The position numbers and the translations under genes were made by a program. Of a DNA stretch of 64,000 nucleotides, positions 39,842 through 49,219 are shown piece after piece (the first letter of the stretch is position 1; every line of letters starts with the position of its first letter). The notes under the pieces are model-generated. The model searched no databases. It was given only the letters and a program-made list of their open reading frames with translations, and had not been told where the DNA came from. Source of the stretch: Sulfuricurvum sp. (GTDB lineage: Bacteria > Campylobacterota > Campylobacteria > Campylobacterales > Sulfurimonadaceae); NCBI GenBank assembly GCA_028718525.1, contig JAQULP010000014.1, positions 1 to 64,000 on the forward strand, in the 5' to 3' direction.

Positions 39842-39896
39842 ATCGTTCTTAGAACGGTTTATGATTGCCTAGAAAGTGTTAGAGAGAAGAGAGGAG

Positions 39897-39918
39897 CTTC
39901 AGGGGAAATTCCCTGAAG
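39897..39918. terminator. hairpin between convergent lipoprotein and rplT genes
   Basis: Perfect 8-bp stem CTTCAGGG / CCCTGAAG with the 6-base loop GAAATT, lying between two converging genes. It lacks a strong T-run on either side (TGTTT on plus), so it may act as a bidirectional terminator or an mRNA 3'-end stabiliser. A second short palindrome, CGTTCTTAGAACG, sits at 39843-39855. Confidence 0.5.
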
Positions 39919-39927
39919 TGTTTAGAA

Positions 39928-40281
39928 TTATAGTGCTGCTTTAGCTTGTGCAGTGAGGGCAGTAAATGCCGCTGCATCGTTCATAGCCATGTCAGCAAGG
40001 ATTTTGCGATCAAGTTCGATGTTGGCACGTTTAAGGCCGTTCATGAATACTGAATAGCTCATTCCGTTTAGGCGGCATGCCGCATTGATACGGATAATCC
40101 ACAATTTACGGAATTCACGTTTTTTCTGTTTACGGTCACGGAACGCGTATACGAGTGAGCGCTCGAGTTGCTCTTTCGCTTTACGGAAATGTTTGTGACG
40201 AGCACTGTAGAAACCACGTGCGAGTTTCAATACTTTTTTATGACGTCTGCGTCTTACGACACCAGTTTTTACTCTTGGCAT
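39928..40281 (-). CDS. rplT: 50S ribosomal protein L20
   Basis: A 117-residue basic protein starting [30 protein letters not shown], characteristic of L20, which organises 23S rRNA early in assembly. It follows rpmI after 95 bases that contain two small hairpins. Usual order infC-rpmI-rplT. Confidence 0.99.
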   Translation of the reverse strand: MPRVKTGVVRRRRHKKVLKLARGFYSARHKHFRKAKEQLERSLVYAFRDRKQKKREFRKLWIIRINAACRLNGMSYSVFMNGLKRANIELDRKILADMAMNDAAAFTALTAQAKAAL

Positions 40282-40376
40282 TATTTTCCTTTCTTTACCC
40301 GGTGCATCTCAATCTTAATGACGGGGTGCCGCTTTGCGGACTTGCCCAGCGTTATGCTGGAGGGGTTGGTAGATTA
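40282..40376 (-). promoter_or_regulatory. rpmI-rplT spacer with two hairpins, possible L20 control site
   Basis: The 95-base spacer holds stems CCGC/GCGG (40329-40339) and CCAGC/GCTGG (40346-40360) close together, then a purine-rich AGAAAGGAA ribosome-binding site before rplT. L20 represses its own operon in E. coli and Bacillus through leader structures mimicking its rRNA site. The location here is between rpmI and rplT rather than upstream of rpmI, so the parallel is tentative. Confidence 0.35.
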
Positions 40377-40571
40377 TTAGTCTACGATCATCTTTTTGAT
40401 AGCTTTGACATCTACGTTAGCAACCACTTTAGGGGTGTTTTGCTTGCGTCGAGTTCCAGCATCTTGTTTTGTCAAAATGTGGCTGCGGAATGCTGTACCA
40501 CGTTTGATCTGACCATTTTTTTTCACTTTAAAGCGCTTAACAGCACCTTTAACCGATTTCATTTTTGGCAT
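40377..40571 (-). CDS. rpmI: 50S ribosomal protein L35
   Basis: A 64-residue basic protein with the L35 pattern [20 protein letters not shown] and [13 protein letters not shown]. It lies between infC and rplT as in most bacteria. A separate promoter upstream is likely (see 40614). Confidence 0.99.
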   Translation of the reverse strand: MPKMKSVKGAVKRFKVKKNGQIKRGTAFRSHILTKQDAGTRRKQNTPKVVANVDVKAIKKMIVD

Positions 40572-40613
40572 CGACTTGATCCTTTCGCAAAAAATTCTCT
40601 AAACGAGAGGCGG

Positions 40614-40619
40614 ATTATA
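40614..40619 (-). promoter_or_regulatory. -10 box upstream of rpmI
   Basis: On the minus strand the sequence reads TTTATGGTATAATCCGCC, a consensus TATAAT about 45 bases before the rpmI ATG and inside the 185-base infC-rpmI gap. It would let rpmI-rplT be made independently of infC. Confidence 0.55.
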
Positions 40620-40712
40620 CCATAAAAAAACTTTTTATTTAATTTATACGAAACTGCTGAGATTATCTTTGAGACTATAGAGGTCAGATGAAGAAGATTG
40701 TACGCATCAATA

Positions 40713-40739
40713 CGTCAATAAGCAGAGTGTTTATTGACG
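40713..40739 (-). terminator. hairpin downstream of infC
   Basis: A perfect 9-bp inverted repeat CGTCAATAA ... TTATTGACG with a 9-base loop, 17 bases after the infC stop. No T-run follows, so it could be an attenuator or processing site between infC and rpmI rather than a simple terminator. Confidence 0.45.
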
Positions 40740-40756
40740 CAATGCAAAAGAAACTA

Positions 40757-41287
40757 TTATTTTTTATCGTCTTTTTTCGGATGGATCATCATATTACAAT
40801 AGCGCCCTTCCATAGCCGGTGCCTTATACATGGTTCCCACATCTTCAACCATAGGCCAAACTCGTTGCAATACAGCAACAGCCGATTCAGGATGCGCCAT
40901 TTCACGTCCGCGTAAAAATACACGGAAATGGACATGTTTCCCCTCTTCGAGAAATTCTCGCGCATGCTTTACTTTGTATCCGATATCATTATCCGCAATT
41001 TTAACCGACAGTTTGATCTCTTTGACTTCAACTTTTGTCTGCTTCTTACGCGCCTCTTTTTTCTTTTTCTCTTCTTGGTAATGAAACTTACCGTAGTCCA
41101 TGATTTTTGCGACAGGGGGCTTCGCATCCGGAGAGATAAGAACTAAATCCAGTCCCATTTCGTTTGCTTTGTTCATCGCTTCATTAATCGAAACGATACC
41201 TAATGCTTCACCGCCGTCTACGACACAGCGTACTTCAGGGACCCTGATATCTTCGTTCATCAGGACTCGGTCTTGTTTTTTAATCAA
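40757..41287 (-). CDS. infC: translation initiation factor IF-3
   Basis: IF-3 binds the 30S subunit and checks start codons. Sequence features: [71 protein letters not shown] and FRGREMAHP-type C-terminal part. The start must be non-AUG: TTG at 41287 (overlapping the thrS stop as TTGA) or the next codon ATT at 41284, with GAGGT 6-9 bases upstream; the first ATG (41260) would lose nine residues and lacks such a site. Rare starts on infC permit autoregulation by IF-3, as with AUU in E. coli. 176 residues from TTG. Confidence 0.96.
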   Translation of the reverse strand: MIKKQDRVLMNEDIRVPEVRCVVDGGEALGIVSINEAMNKANEMGLDLVLISPDAKPPVAKIMDYGKFHYQEEKKKKEARKKQTKVEVKEIKLSVKIADNDIGYKVKHAREFLEEGKHVHFRVFLRGREMAHPESAVAVLQRVWPMVEDVGTMYKAPAMEGRYCNMMIHPKKDDKK

Positions 41288-43092
41288 AAATGTACCTCAT
41301 TAATTTGTTGTTTTACCTGTGCTAGGAACTCTTCTTCGCCCAGATTATATTGTTCACGCTTGCGTCGATCACGCACCGCGATACTTTTGTTGGTTACCTC
41401 TTCATCGCCTAACACGATAATCAGAGGCACACGTCCTTTTTCCGCTGTACGGATACGCTTATTTAAACTTTCATTTTTATCGAAAATTTCAAAATCGGCA
41501 CCTAAATCAATTAATTTAGCGCCCAATTCACGTGCGTAAGCTTCGTGTGCAGGGGCAATCGGAACGATTGCAACCTGCGTCGGAGCGATAAACATCGGAA
41601 ACTCCCCAGCGTAATGCTCCGTCAATATACCAACAAATCGCTCAAACGAACCTAAAATGGCACGATGAATCATCACCGGTTGTATTTTTACGTTCTCTTC
41701 ACCGTTATATTCCAGTTCAAAACGCGCCGGAAGATTGAAATCGAGCTGAATGGTTCCACACTGCCATTCACGCCCGATAGCATCGGTAATTTTAATGTCG
41801 ATTTTTGGACCGTAAAACGCTCCGCCCCCCTCATCAATTTCATAAGAGAGGTTGTTTTTATCCATAGCCGTTTTCAAGGCGTTGGTAGAAATCTCCCAAA
41901 CCGCGTCATCTCCGACCGCTTTTTCCGGTTTCGTCGAAATCATCATTTTATAGTTAAACTCAAATGTTTTCATGATTTTATCAACGAAATCGACGACTTC
42001 GATGATTTGCTGCTCAATCTGATCGGCAGTACAAAATATGTGGGCATCGTCTTGGGTAAATTCACGGACACGGAACAAGCCGTGAAGCGCTCCCGTCATC
42101 TCATGACGGTGAACGACCCCGTATTCGAAATATTTGAGCGGAAGATCACGGTAGGAGTGCAGATCATGCTCGTACACTTTGATATGCCCGACGCAGTTCA
42201 TCGGTTTTACTCCGAATTCAAGCTCATCGATATTGGTAAAATACATGTTTTCGCCGTAATTTTGATAATGGCCCGATACTTTCCACAAATCGGAACGAAG
42301 CATCTCCGGGCCGCGAACCGGCTCATAGCCCCGTTTTCGGTGGGCTTTGAAAAGGAGCTGCTCAAGACGTGAACGCATACGGGCACCGGCAGGGAGCCAA
42401 ATCGGGAATCCGGCCCCAACTTCTTCACGGAACGTGAAAAGCTTCATTTCGGCACCGATTTTGCGGTGATCCCGTTTTTCGGCTTCTGCCATTTGGTCAA
42501 GATACGCTTTTAGTGACTCTTTATCGGCAAACGCAATTCCGTAAATACGGGTAAGCATCTCATTTTTGCTATCTCCCCCTAAATAAGCACCCGAAATTTT
42601 TGTCAGCTTAAAATAACGGAGAAATCCGACACTTGGCAAGTGTGGACCACGGCAAAGATCTTCAAAATTTCCTTGTTTATAAATGGAAACCGTATCACTT
42701 GGAATACGATCCATGACCGCTTGCTTAAGATGATCCCCCGCAAATTTACTGCGCGCCTCATCTTTGGTAATTTCATACCGCTCAATTTTTTCTTTGCCTT
42801 TGGCAATATCAAGCATTTTCTTTTCAATCGTTTTAAGATCTTCTTCGCCAAGCGTTTCATTGACTTTGAAATCGTAGTAGAACCCCTCTTTTACGGTTGG
42901 TCCCACAAAAAATTTCGCATCGGTATAAAGAGCTTTTATCGCCTCGGCCATTAAATGGGCGCATGAGTGACGAATCACTTCCAACGCCTCCGGTGAATTA
43001 TCATAAGCGATCTCATCACCCGTAATTCCAAGAGCCCCGGCGGTTTGTAAATCAACTATTTGATCGTTGTGTTTGATCGCAATAATATCCAT
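41284..43092 (-). CDS. thrS: threonyl-tRNA synthetase
   Basis: Charges tRNA-Thr. The 602-residue protein has a short N-terminal region, the editing domain with the [12 protein letters not shown] zinc-like motif (HxxxH variant) and DFxC-type segment, and the class II core: motif 2 ([24 protein letters not shown]), motif 3 ([13 protein letters not shown]), zinc ligands Cys in MNCVGH and the C-terminal anticodon-binding domain ([16 protein letters not shown]). It lacks the full TGS domain found in E. coli ThrRS, as usual in this group. It heads thrS-infC-rpmI-rplT; a TATAAT box (43125-43130, minus) precedes it. Confidence 0.98.
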   Translation of the reverse strand: MDIIAIKHNDQIVDLQTAGALGITGDEIAYDNSPEALEVIRHSCAHLMAEAIKALYTDAKFFVGPTVKEGFYYDFKVNETLGEEDLKTIEKKMLDIAKGKEKIERYEITKDEARSKFAGDHLKQAVMDRIPSDTVSIYKQGNFEDLCRGPHLPSVGFLRYFKLTKISGAYLGGDSKNEMLTRIYGIAFADKESLKAYLDQMAEAEKRDHRKIGAEMKLFTFREEVGAGFPIWLPAGARMRSRLEQLLFKAHRKRGYEPVRGPEMLRSDLWKVSGHYQNYGENMYFTNIDELEFGVKPMNCVGHIKVYEHDLHSYRDLPLKYFEYGVVHRHEMTGALHGLFRVREFTQDDAHIFCTADQIEQQIIEVVDFVDKIMKTFEFNYKMMISTKPEKAVGDDAVWEISTNALKTAMDKNNLSYEIDEGGGAFYGPKIDIKITDAIGREWQCGTIQLDFNLPARFELEYNGEENVKIQPVMIHRAILGSFERFVGILTEHYAGEFPMFIAPTQVAIVPIAPAHEAYARELGAKLIDLGADFEIFDKNESLNKRIRTAEKGRVPLIIVLGDEEVTNKSIAVRDRRKREQYNLGEEEFLAQVKQQINEVHF

Positions 43093-43124
43093 AAGGGTAT
43101 GCCTCGTTTGAGAAAATATCGCGG

Positions 43125-43130
43125 ATTATA
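43125..43130 (-). promoter_or_regulatory. -10 box upstream of thrS
   Basis: Minus-strand TTCCGTATAATCCGCG places a TATAAT about 33 bases before the thrS ATG, with CGAGG as ribosome-binding site closer in. No T-box-like or threonine leader seen. Confidence 0.5.
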
Positions 43131-43198
43131 CGGAATTGTTGATTGGTTTACGATTAAAAAATGAAAGTGATGTAATTTTTGAGGGAAAAAAGTGGAAA

Positions 43199-43274
43199 TG
43201 GTGGTCCCAACAGGACTCGAACCTGTGACCACTACCTTGTCGAGGTAGTGCTCTACCAACTGAGCTATAAGACC
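43199..43274 (-). tRNA. tRNA-Val (anticodon GAC), CCA encoded
   Basis: A complete 76-base cloverleaf on the minus strand: acceptor GGTCTTA/TGGGACC, D arm GCTC/GAGC, anticodon stem CTACC/GGTAG with loop TCGACAA, T arm ACAGG/CCTGT with TTCGAGT, discriminator A and encoded CCA. Anticodon GAC reads GUC/GUU valine codons. The base 5' of the anticodon is C instead of the near-universal U33, which is odd (see findings). It stands alone between thrS and lspA. Confidence 0.93.
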
Positions 43275-43325
43275 ACTAACTTAATGAAAGAGCGAAATTA
43301 TATCCATGCAGAAGTTAAAAGTCAC

Positions 43326-43769
43326 TTAACTTTTGCATGTATTCGGACGAAAATTTAAAATAATCAACCAAATAACGGCTAAATCGATCATAACATCGGC
43401 AAAATTGAAAACAGCAAAGTCAAATCCGCAATGCCAATAGACATAGTCAACAACACCGCCGTGAATAAAACGGTCATATATGTTCGAGAACCCAGCCCCG
43501 ATAAGGATCCCTACCGGGAGGATATAGCACCCTTTTCGCAAATTTAAAACATATCCGATTACACCGGCCAAAAGGGCTAACTGTATCCATTTAAGCCCCT
43601 CTTCCAAAAAGGCAAACATTGAAAATGCCACCCCTTTATTGTAAACCAAAATGAGATCAATACAATCGGTATAATGGCGAAAACCTTCAACAAATAGCAG
43701 TTTAATATTCTGATCTATAATGAAAATACCGGCAGCGGCCAGCACCAAAATCACTAATGATTTAAGCAT
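43326..43769 (-). CDS. lspA: lipoprotein signal peptidase (SPase II)
   Basis: Cleaves lipoprotein signal peptides at the diacylglyceryl-Cys. A 147-residue protein with four membrane helices. The catalytic Asp pair lies in [18 protein letters not shown] and [12 protein letters not shown], and the conserved NKGVAFSMF is present. The start overlaps the glmM stop by 8 bases, as in other Campylobacterota. Its clients include the lipoproteins at 5907, 6499 and 39599. Confidence 0.97.
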   Translation of the reverse strand: MLKSLVILVLAAAGIFIIDQNIKLLFVEGFRHYTDCIDLILVYNKGVAFSMFAFLEEGLKWIQLALLAGVIGYVLNLRKGCYILPVGILIGAGFSNIYDRFIHGGVVDYVYWHCGFDFAVFNFADVMIDLAVIWLIILNFRPNTCKS

Positions 43770-45102
43770 TCAATGCCTTTTCAAAAAAACTCACAATCTG
43801 CTCCATGGCTTTTTCCATAGCTTTTGAATCCTTCCCCTCCAGCAAAATACGCAATTTATTCTCAGTTCCCGAATATCGGATCAAATGACGTATATGTGCG
43901 GCATCAATCGCTCCCAGTTCTTCCTTTAATCCGTCGATCTGTTCAAGAGGTTTTTTGGTTTTTACTTTAATATTTACCAATTTTTGAGGATAGAGTTCGA
44001 ACGGACGGAGTATTTTGCTGGCTTTTTCTCCGGATGTTATTAACAATGCCAGAATCTGCAACGCGCTCACCAACCCATCTCCTGTTTTGGCATAATCATG
44101 CATGACGATATGACCGCTTTGTTCTCCCCCGAAATTAATATTCTTTTCACGCATCAGTTCCAGTACGTACTTATCTCCGACATTCGAACGGTAAAGATTC
44201 AATCCATGCTCATTCATGGTATCTTCAAGCGCTTGATTGCTCATGACCGTTGCTACAATCCCGTCCCCGGTCAGCTTGCCGCTTTGGTGCAAGAAAAGGC
44301 CGAGTGCCCCTAGAATCTGATCCCCGTCCACTTCATTACCGTTTTCATCAACCACAATGAGACGATCGGCATCTCCATCCAAAGCCAACCCGATATCTGC
44401 CCGATACTGGATGACTGCTTCCCGTAAATCTTTGGTATGCAAAGCGCCGCAACCTTCATTAATATTGTACCCGTTAGGCTTATCATGCAATACAATCACT
44501 TCCGCGCCAAGCTCTTCGAGTACCGTCGGTCCAACTTTATACCCGGCCCCGTTTGCCGTATCCAGAACGATTCGGATACCTTGCAGCGTAAGACTACGGC
44601 AAAATGAATTTTTGAGTTGTACGATATAGCGTCCGATAACATCATCAATCCGTTTAGCCGATCCGATTTTTTTCCCGGTAACCTGCCCTTCATGCAATTG
44701 TGCTTTATCATGAACTATAGCTTCGATATGGGCTTCAATCTCTTCTGAAAGTTTATTTCCGTGTGCGTCAAAAAACTTAATTCCGTTATCTTCATACGGA
44801 TTGTGGCTAGCCGAAATCATAATACCGGCATCACACCGCATATCCTCGGTTAAAAAAGCAATGGCCGGCGTAGGCATAGGGCCGATTTGTACAACATCGT
44901 ATCCAACCGCTGTCAACCCGGTGACTATAGCGTTTTCGATCATATACCCGCTTCGGCGCGTATCTTTTCCCACCAAAATTTTCTTCGTACGGGCACGATC
45001 ACTAAAATAGATCCCAGCCGCCATTGCTACACGCATCGCTAATTCTGCCGTTAAAAATGAGCCCGCTTCACCGCGTACTCCGTCGGTTCCGAATAATTTC
45101 AT
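43762..45102 (-). CDS. glmM: phosphoglucosamine mutase
   Basis: Converts glucosamine-6-phosphate to glucosamine-1-phosphate for UDP-GlcNAc. [14 protein letters not shown] at the N terminus, catalytic phosphoserine loop [19 protein letters not shown], metal loop LDGDADR, sugar loop GGEQSGH and phosphate loop [15 protein letters not shown]. Length 446 is standard. Divergent from rpsT and coupled to lspA. Confidence 0.98.
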   Translation of the reverse strand: MKLFGTDGVRGEAGSFLTAELAMRVAMAAGIYFSDRARTKKILVGKDTRRSGYMIENAIVTGLTAVGYDVVQIGPMPTPAIAFLTEDMRCDAGIMISASHNPYEDNGIKFFDAHGNKLSEEIEAHIEAIVHDKAQLHEGQVTGKKIGSAKRIDDVIGRYIVQLKNSFCRSLTLQGIRIVLDTANGAGYKVGPTVLEELGAEVIVLHDKPNGYNINEGCGALHTKDLREAVIQYRADIGLALDGDADRLIVVDENGNEVDGDQILGALGLFLHQSGKLTGDGIVATVMSNQALEDTMNEHGLNLYRSNVGDKYVLELMREKNINFGGEQSGHIVMHDYAKTGDGLVSALQILALLITSGEKASKILRPFELYPQKLVNIKVKTKKPLEQIDGLKEELGAIDAAHIRHLIRYSGTENKLRILLEGKDSKAMEKAMEQIVSFFEKALNA

Positions 45103-45218
45103 CCCGTTTTCTCCCTATAAGATTGATAATTCCGCTACAATCCATAAAATTTAACTTAATTTTAATTATCTTTAAGGTAGTATTCTACCCTAAAAAAAAT
45201 TCGACAAGGATAAATGCC

Positions 45219-45485
45219 ATGGCAAACCATAAGTCAGCATTGAAACGTATCCGTCAGACGGAAAAGCGTACAGAACGCAACCGATTCTATCGCACACGTA
45301 TTAAAAACATCGTTAAAGCGGTTCGCACTGCAGTAGATGCAGGAAACAAAGAAGAAGCACAAGCGGCTCTCGTCATTGCAAACGCCAACCTTCATAAATA
45401 TGTCAGCAAAGGTGTCTTGAAAAAAGAGACAGCTGCACGTAAAGTAAGCCGCCTTCACCTCGCTGTTAACGCGATTCAAGCCTAA
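45219..45485 (+). CDS. rpsT: 30S ribosomal protein S20
   Basis: The ORF track begins far upstream (45024); the real start is ATG 45219 with AAGGA upstream, giving 88 residues beginning [21 protein letters not shown], a classical S20 N terminus. It binds 16S rRNA as a primary protein. A short inverted repeat GGTAG TATT CTACC in the leader (45176-45189) might have a regulatory role. It is followed by prfA after 83 bases. Confidence 0.98.
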   Translation: MANHKSALKRIRQTEKRTERNRFYRTRIKNIVKAVRTAVDAGNKEEAQAALVIANANLHKYVSKGVLKKETAARKVSRLHLAVNAIQA

Positions 45486-45568
45486 GTATAACGAACTAAA
45501 ATTTCCCCTCTCGGGTAGATTTTGGTTACCCCCTTTTCGCACAACGCCTTTCTTTAGGAATCATCATT

Positions 45569-46636
45569 ATGCTATCCGACAAACTCACCCCGTTTATCAA
45601 CCGTTATAACGAATTAACCGAGCTACTCAGTTCACCCGATATCGGCAATGACATCAAACGGATGACCGAACTCTCAAAAGAGCAATCCTCCATCCAAGCC
45701 ATTGTGAATAAAGCGACCGAGTACAAAAAACTCCTCGAGGATATCGAAGAGAACAAATCACTCGCCTTTGATGCCGAACTCGGTGAACTTGCCAAAGAGG
45801 AACTGAAAGCACTCGAACCGCTTGTTGAACCTCTTGAAGAGGAGATCAAAAAGCTCCTGATCCCGGCTGATCCAAACGACAAACGTAATATCTATATCGA
45901 ATTGCGTGCCGGTACAGGCGGAGATGAAGCCGCCATCTTTGTGGGTGATTTGTTCAATGCTTATGTCCGCTATGCCGACGTCAAAGGGTGGAAAATCGAA
46001 TTAATGAGTTCCAGTCCATCCGACGCGGGAGGGTACAAAGAGATTATCGCCCTCATCAAAGGGGAACAGGTTTACTCACGTCTCAAATATGAAGCGGGAA
46101 CGCACCGGGTTCAGCGGGTTCCGGCAACCGAATCCCAGGGACGGGTTCACACTTCCGCCATCACCGTAGCCGTCATGCCCGAAGTTGACGATGTCGAAGT
46201 GGTTATCAACGAAAATGAACTCAAAATCGATGTGATGCGCTCAAGCGGTTCAGGTGGGCAAAGTGTCAATACTACCGACTCAGCTGTACGGATCACCCAC
46301 CTTCCGACCGGTATCGTTGTCACCAATCAGGACGAAAAATCTCAGCATAAAAACAAAGATAAGGCGATGAAAATCCTCAAAGCCCGTATCTATGAGATGC
46401 AGATGGAAGAGGCAAAAATCAAAGAGATGAGCGAGCGTAAAGAGCAGGTAGGAACCGGAGACCGTTCCGGTCGTATCCGAACGTATAACTATCCTCAAAA
46501 TCGAATTTCAGACCACCGTATCAATCTTACTTTGTACCGACTCGATGAGATTATGCAGGGGGGATTGATGGATGATATTATCGAACCGTTGATCGCCGAT
46601 GCTCAGGCGCAGATTATGGAGAGAGCCGGCTTATAA
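45569..46636 (+). CDS. prfA: peptide chain release factor 1
   Basis: Terminates translation at UAA and UAG. 355 residues with codon-recognition PAT motif in [20 protein letters not shown] and the peptidyl-transferase GGQ loop in [16 protein letters not shown]. No internal frameshift is seen (that is an RF2 feature). It follows rpsT and precedes a structured intergenic element. Normal length. Confidence 0.98.
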   Translation: MLSDKLTPFINRYNELTELLSSPDIGNDIKRMTELSKEQSSIQAIVNKATEYKKLLEDIEENKSLAFDAELGELAKEELKALEPLVEPLEEEIKKLLIPADPNDKRNIYIELRAGTGGDEAAIFVGDLFNAYVRYADVKGWKIELMSSSPSDAGGYKEIIALIKGEQVYSRLKYEAGTHRVQRVPATESQGRVHTSAITVAVMPEVDDVEVVINENELKIDVMRSSGSGGQSVNTTDSAVRITHLPTGIVVTNQDEKSQHKNKDKAMKILKARIYEMQMEEAKIKEMSERKEQVGTGDRSGRIRTYNYPQNRISDHRINLTLYRLDEIMQGGLMDDIIEPLIADAQAQIMERAGL

Positions 46637-46651
46637 GTACTCTCACATCCT

Positions 46652-46880
46652 TTTCTTTTTCATAAGAAAAGTATACAAAAGAAAATCGCCCCCTCAATAG
46701 AACGCTTCCAACCGCTTTGGCACTACTGCCAGCGGTTTGGCTCTAGGTAAATTTCGGGGGCCAATTAATTATAAATTCGTCTCTTCGGCATCCTTAAAAG
46801 CCACGCGCGATGGCCGCGTGAGCGATTTGCCGAAGAGACACGCTTCTTTTGTTTCTTTTCTTGGTGGCAAGAAAAGAAAG
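46652..46880. repeat. MITE-like palindromic intergenic element
   Basis: About 230 bases between convergent prfA and dapF. The left end CTTTTCTT..AAGAAAAG..CAAAAGAA and the reverse complement of the right end (CTTTTCTT..AAGAAAAG..CAAAAGAA) correspond, so terminal inverted repeats of ~30 bases frame the element. Inside are a bulged hairpin AACCGC...GCGGTT (46710-46737, with TGGCA/TGCCA) and a long one GTCTCTTCGGCA / TGCCGAAGAGAC (46779-46839) with inner CACGCG/CGCGTG. The right end itself folds to an 11-bp stem (46852-46879). No ORF. Mobile origin is inferred from shape only. Confidence 0.6.
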
Positions 46881-46886
46881 TAAGTA

Positions 46887-47636
46887 TTAATTTCTCCAAG
46901 TGGTTTCAAAAACCCCTTTTACTTCCCCTTTAAACGTAATCACACCCTCTTCCAGCCCAAGATAAAGGGTTTCTCCGCTTTTTGGAAATACTTGCGTTTG
47001 ATCGGCTACGAGTCTCTCTTGTACCGCTCGATAAAAACTCGCCGCCATACCCGTTCCGCAGGCCAATGTCTCATCTTCAACACCGCGTTCATACGTTCGT
47101 ACCCGAAGCGTTCCGTCAAGATTGATGCTCGCAATATTCACATTGGCGTTGTAGCGATGACGAAGGGTACGCGCCATATCAATATTGAAATGTTCGATAT
47201 CGGCATCAAACGTAATCAGATGGGGAACTCCCGTATCGATCAGCCACCATCGCATTCCACTCTCGATAATCTCCTGATTCACGATCACGGGTGGGGTAAG
47301 GTCGCTTTGGACCATATTGCCCTCAACCTGGGCTTTGATGACCCCGGCTCCGGTTAAAAAGGCCATTGAAGCCGGGGCCAATCCAAAACGATGGGCATAA
47401 TGGGCGCATGCACGGCTACCGTTTCCGCACATCGAAGCAGTAGAGCCGTCAGCATTATAAAATTCCCATTCAAAATCATGGTTTTCATGCGGGACAAGAA
47501 CAATCAGCCCATCGGCCCCGATCCCGTTTTGCCGATCGCATAACGTACGCGCCAATTGGGAACGGTCGGCTTTTTCAAAGGCATGAAAGATGACAAAGTC
47601 ATTGCCGCTTGCACAGTATTTGGCAATTTGAAGCAT
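46887..47636 (-). CDS. dapF: diaminopimelate epimerase
   Basis: Interconverts LL- and meso-diaminopimelate for lysine and peptidoglycan. 249 residues. The two catalytic cysteines lie in SMCGNGSRACAHYA and ETLACGTGMAASFY. N-terminal YCASGNDFVIF is typical. It ends facing prfA across the palindromic element and lies 30 bases downstream of coaE. Confidence 0.97.
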   Translation of the reverse strand: MLQIAKYCASGNDFVIFHAFEKADRSQLARTLCDRQNGIGADGLIVLVPHENHDFEWEFYNADGSTASMCGNGSRACAHYAHRFGLAPASMAFLTGAGVIKAQVEGNMVQSDLTPPVIVNQEIIESGMRWWLIDTGVPHLITFDADIEHFNIDMARTLRHRYNANVNIASINLDGTLRVRTYERGVEDETLACGTGMAASFYRAVQERLVADQTQVFPKSGETLYLGLEEGVITFKGEVKGVFETTWRN

Positions 47637-47666
47637 GAATATCCTTTGGATAAATAATAAGTCTAA

Positions 47667-48272
47667 TTATACCTTAGGGGCAGGATAGAGCGCTTTAATC
47701 GTTTCGACAAAGTGTTCGCACTCTTTCTGAAGATGTTTGAGATTGGATGAGTTGTCGATAACCCACGTTGCACGCTTTTTCTTTTCCTCGATGTCCATCT
47801 GGCTTTCGATTCTCCGAAGGGATTCTTCCTCTGAGAAACCGTTGCGTTTCATGAAGCGTTCCAATTGAATCGTTTTCGGAGTATATACTACTACCGAATG
47901 TTTTATCGGATATGATCCAGTCTCAAAAAAAAGGGGAATATCAATTAAATAGGGGTATTTAAGCCGATCTTGTTTCTCACTTTGCTCTTCTATAGCAATA
48001 CGAATCTTTGGATGCAAGAAAGCTTCGAGCTCTCTTTTAGCCTCAGAATCGGAAAATATCTTTTTTCCCAATTCAGGACGTTTGACTTTAGAACCGTGAA
48101 GAAATTCTTTTCCGAAATATTCCCCAATCCATGCAGAATTTTCATCCAGAATCCGGTGACTGATTGTGTCCGCGTCTATGATGCGAAGACCGTTCAGTCC
48201 CAATAAAGATGCAACCGTACTTTTACCTGTTGCAATCCCTCCGGTCAGGGCAATAGCATATTCATATGCCAT
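47667..48272 (-). CDS. coaE: dephospho-CoA kinase
   Basis: Last step of coenzyme A synthesis. 201 residues with the P-loop ALTGGIATGKSTVASLL, DADTISH and the LID segment with RRIESQMDIEEKKKRA. Its start overlaps the stop of the speE-like gene by 1 base, an adjacency also found in Helicobacter. Confidence 0.96.
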   Translation of the reverse strand: MAYEYAIALTGGIATGKSTVASLLGLNGLRIIDADTISHRILDENSAWIGEYFGKEFLHGSKVKRPELGKKIFSDSEAKRELEAFLHPKIRIAIEEQSEKQDRLKYPYLIDIPLFFETGSYPIKHSVVVYTPKTIQLERFMKRNGFSEEESLRRIESQMDIEEKKKRATWVIDNSSNLKHLQKECEHFVETIKALYPAPKV

Positions 48273-48826
48273 TAATTACGTATGATTCCCAAATAATTTT
48301 TACGAATGTACTGCGGCATTGCAAATGAGGCAGTGTGAATATCACAATTATAATATTGATGCCCTTCTAGCAAATCGCTGCGTTGCAAAATCAAATCGGC
48401 TGTCGGATGGTACTCTTTAGAACAAAGGAGCAGGGTTGATCCGTCTTCCAAATGATACGGCATAATAATTTTAAAATAATTGCCCAATACACCCATCAAA
48501 TTAGAATTGCTTTGAATATCCTCCAGATCAGGATGGCGCATGACCGCTAGCCCATCCTCTTTAAGAATTCGGTTTAGGTGAGCCAAAACGGCACCGTCAC
48601 TTTGAACGGCATCGATCATTGCGATATCAACACTCTTGTCTGCTACGTTTCGTAACGGCTCAAGAAGGTTTTCACTTCCCATGAAGGTTGTTTGCAGATC
48701 ACGATAGCGACCGAGTTCCTCGATAAGAAGAGTATTATCTTCGCTTGCTACCACTACCGAAGCAGGATTTTTATGGGTGCACATAGGAATATGTACCATC
48801 ATTTCAGGGTAAATAAACGTTTTCAT
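48272..48826 (-). CDS. spermidine synthase-like protein lacking the N-terminal domain
   Basis: A 184-residue Rossmann-type protein. Its end, YYNCDIHTASFAMPQYIRKN, closely matches the C terminus of Helicobacter SpeE (YYNEDIHRAAFALPKNL), and the position next to coaE is the same. It begins in the middle of that family (MMVHIPMCTHKNPASVVVAS corresponds to the LLAHMGGCT region), so about 70 residues including the N-terminal beta-domain are missing. No upstream in-frame extension is seen in the ORF track. The usual substrate-gate Asp residues are not obvious. It may be a reduced but translated homologue with changed function. Confidence 0.72.
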   Translation of the reverse strand: MKTFIYPEMMVHIPMCTHKNPASVVVASEDNTLLIEELGRYRDLQTTFMGSENLLEPLRNVADKSVDIAMIDAVQSDGAVLAHLNRILKEDGLAVMRHPDLEDIQSNSNLMGVLGNYFKIIMPYHLEDGSTLLLCSKEYHPTADLILQRSDLLEGHQYYNCDIHTASFAMPQYIRKNYLGIIRN

Positions 48827-48941
48827 CAGTTATGGTATCTCTTCTTTTGGGAATTTTCGAGCGATTGTAACATGCTGAGATTAAAAGGGTTTGAATCTTC
48901 CATTTATACTGCGCGGCTAAAGGTTACACTCTTACATTTGC

Positions 48942-48947
48942 TATAAT
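48942..48947 (+). promoter_or_regulatory. -10 box before the 53-residue membrane protein
   Basis: TTTGCTATAATTTTATCC: a consensus TATAAT 38 bases before the ATG at 48985, with TTACACT about 17 bases further upstream as a possible -35. Confidence 0.5.
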
Positions 48948-48984
48948 TTTATCCAATTTATTCTAAGTATAGAGAGGAAGCGCA

Positions 48985-49146
48985 ATGTGTGCCGAAAAAA
49001 TTCAACGTTTCTTAATGGCGATCGTCTTAACCGCGACGATGCTTCTGTTTGCCGGAAACCAGCTCATCTATGCAATGATTCTCCAAACTTTGGTTATTTT
49101 GATGCTCATCGTATGGGCTTTGAGTGATTTTTGCCCTTCATTGTAG
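48985..49146 (+). CDS. 53-residue membrane protein, absent from the ORF track
   Basis: ATG 48985 follows a strong ribosome-binding site (AGAGAGGAAG, 4-base spacer) and a TATAAT box. The product, starting MCAEKIQRFLMAIVLTATML and ending ALSDFCPSL, has two hydrophobic helices separated by GNQLIYA, resembling the small DUF2892-like inner-membrane proteins. Cysteines lie near both ends (Cys2 and the CPSL end), which might face the same side. Monocistronic between a divergent speE-like gene and purM. Function unknown. Confidence 0.75.
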   Translation: MCAEKIQRFLMAIVLTATMLLFAGNQLIYAMILQTLVILMLIVWALSDFCPSL

Positions 49147-49219
49147 ATTTTCAAAAAAGTTTTCGGTAAATGTCCCCAAAAAGATTGAGCCCCTAAATTT
49201 CTCCTAACCACTCTTTCGT

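Noticed and set aside
45024-45218. N-terminal extension of rpsT in the ORF track
   Set aside because: S20 begins at [10 protein letters not shown] with AAGGA upstream; the extension covers the glmM promoter region.
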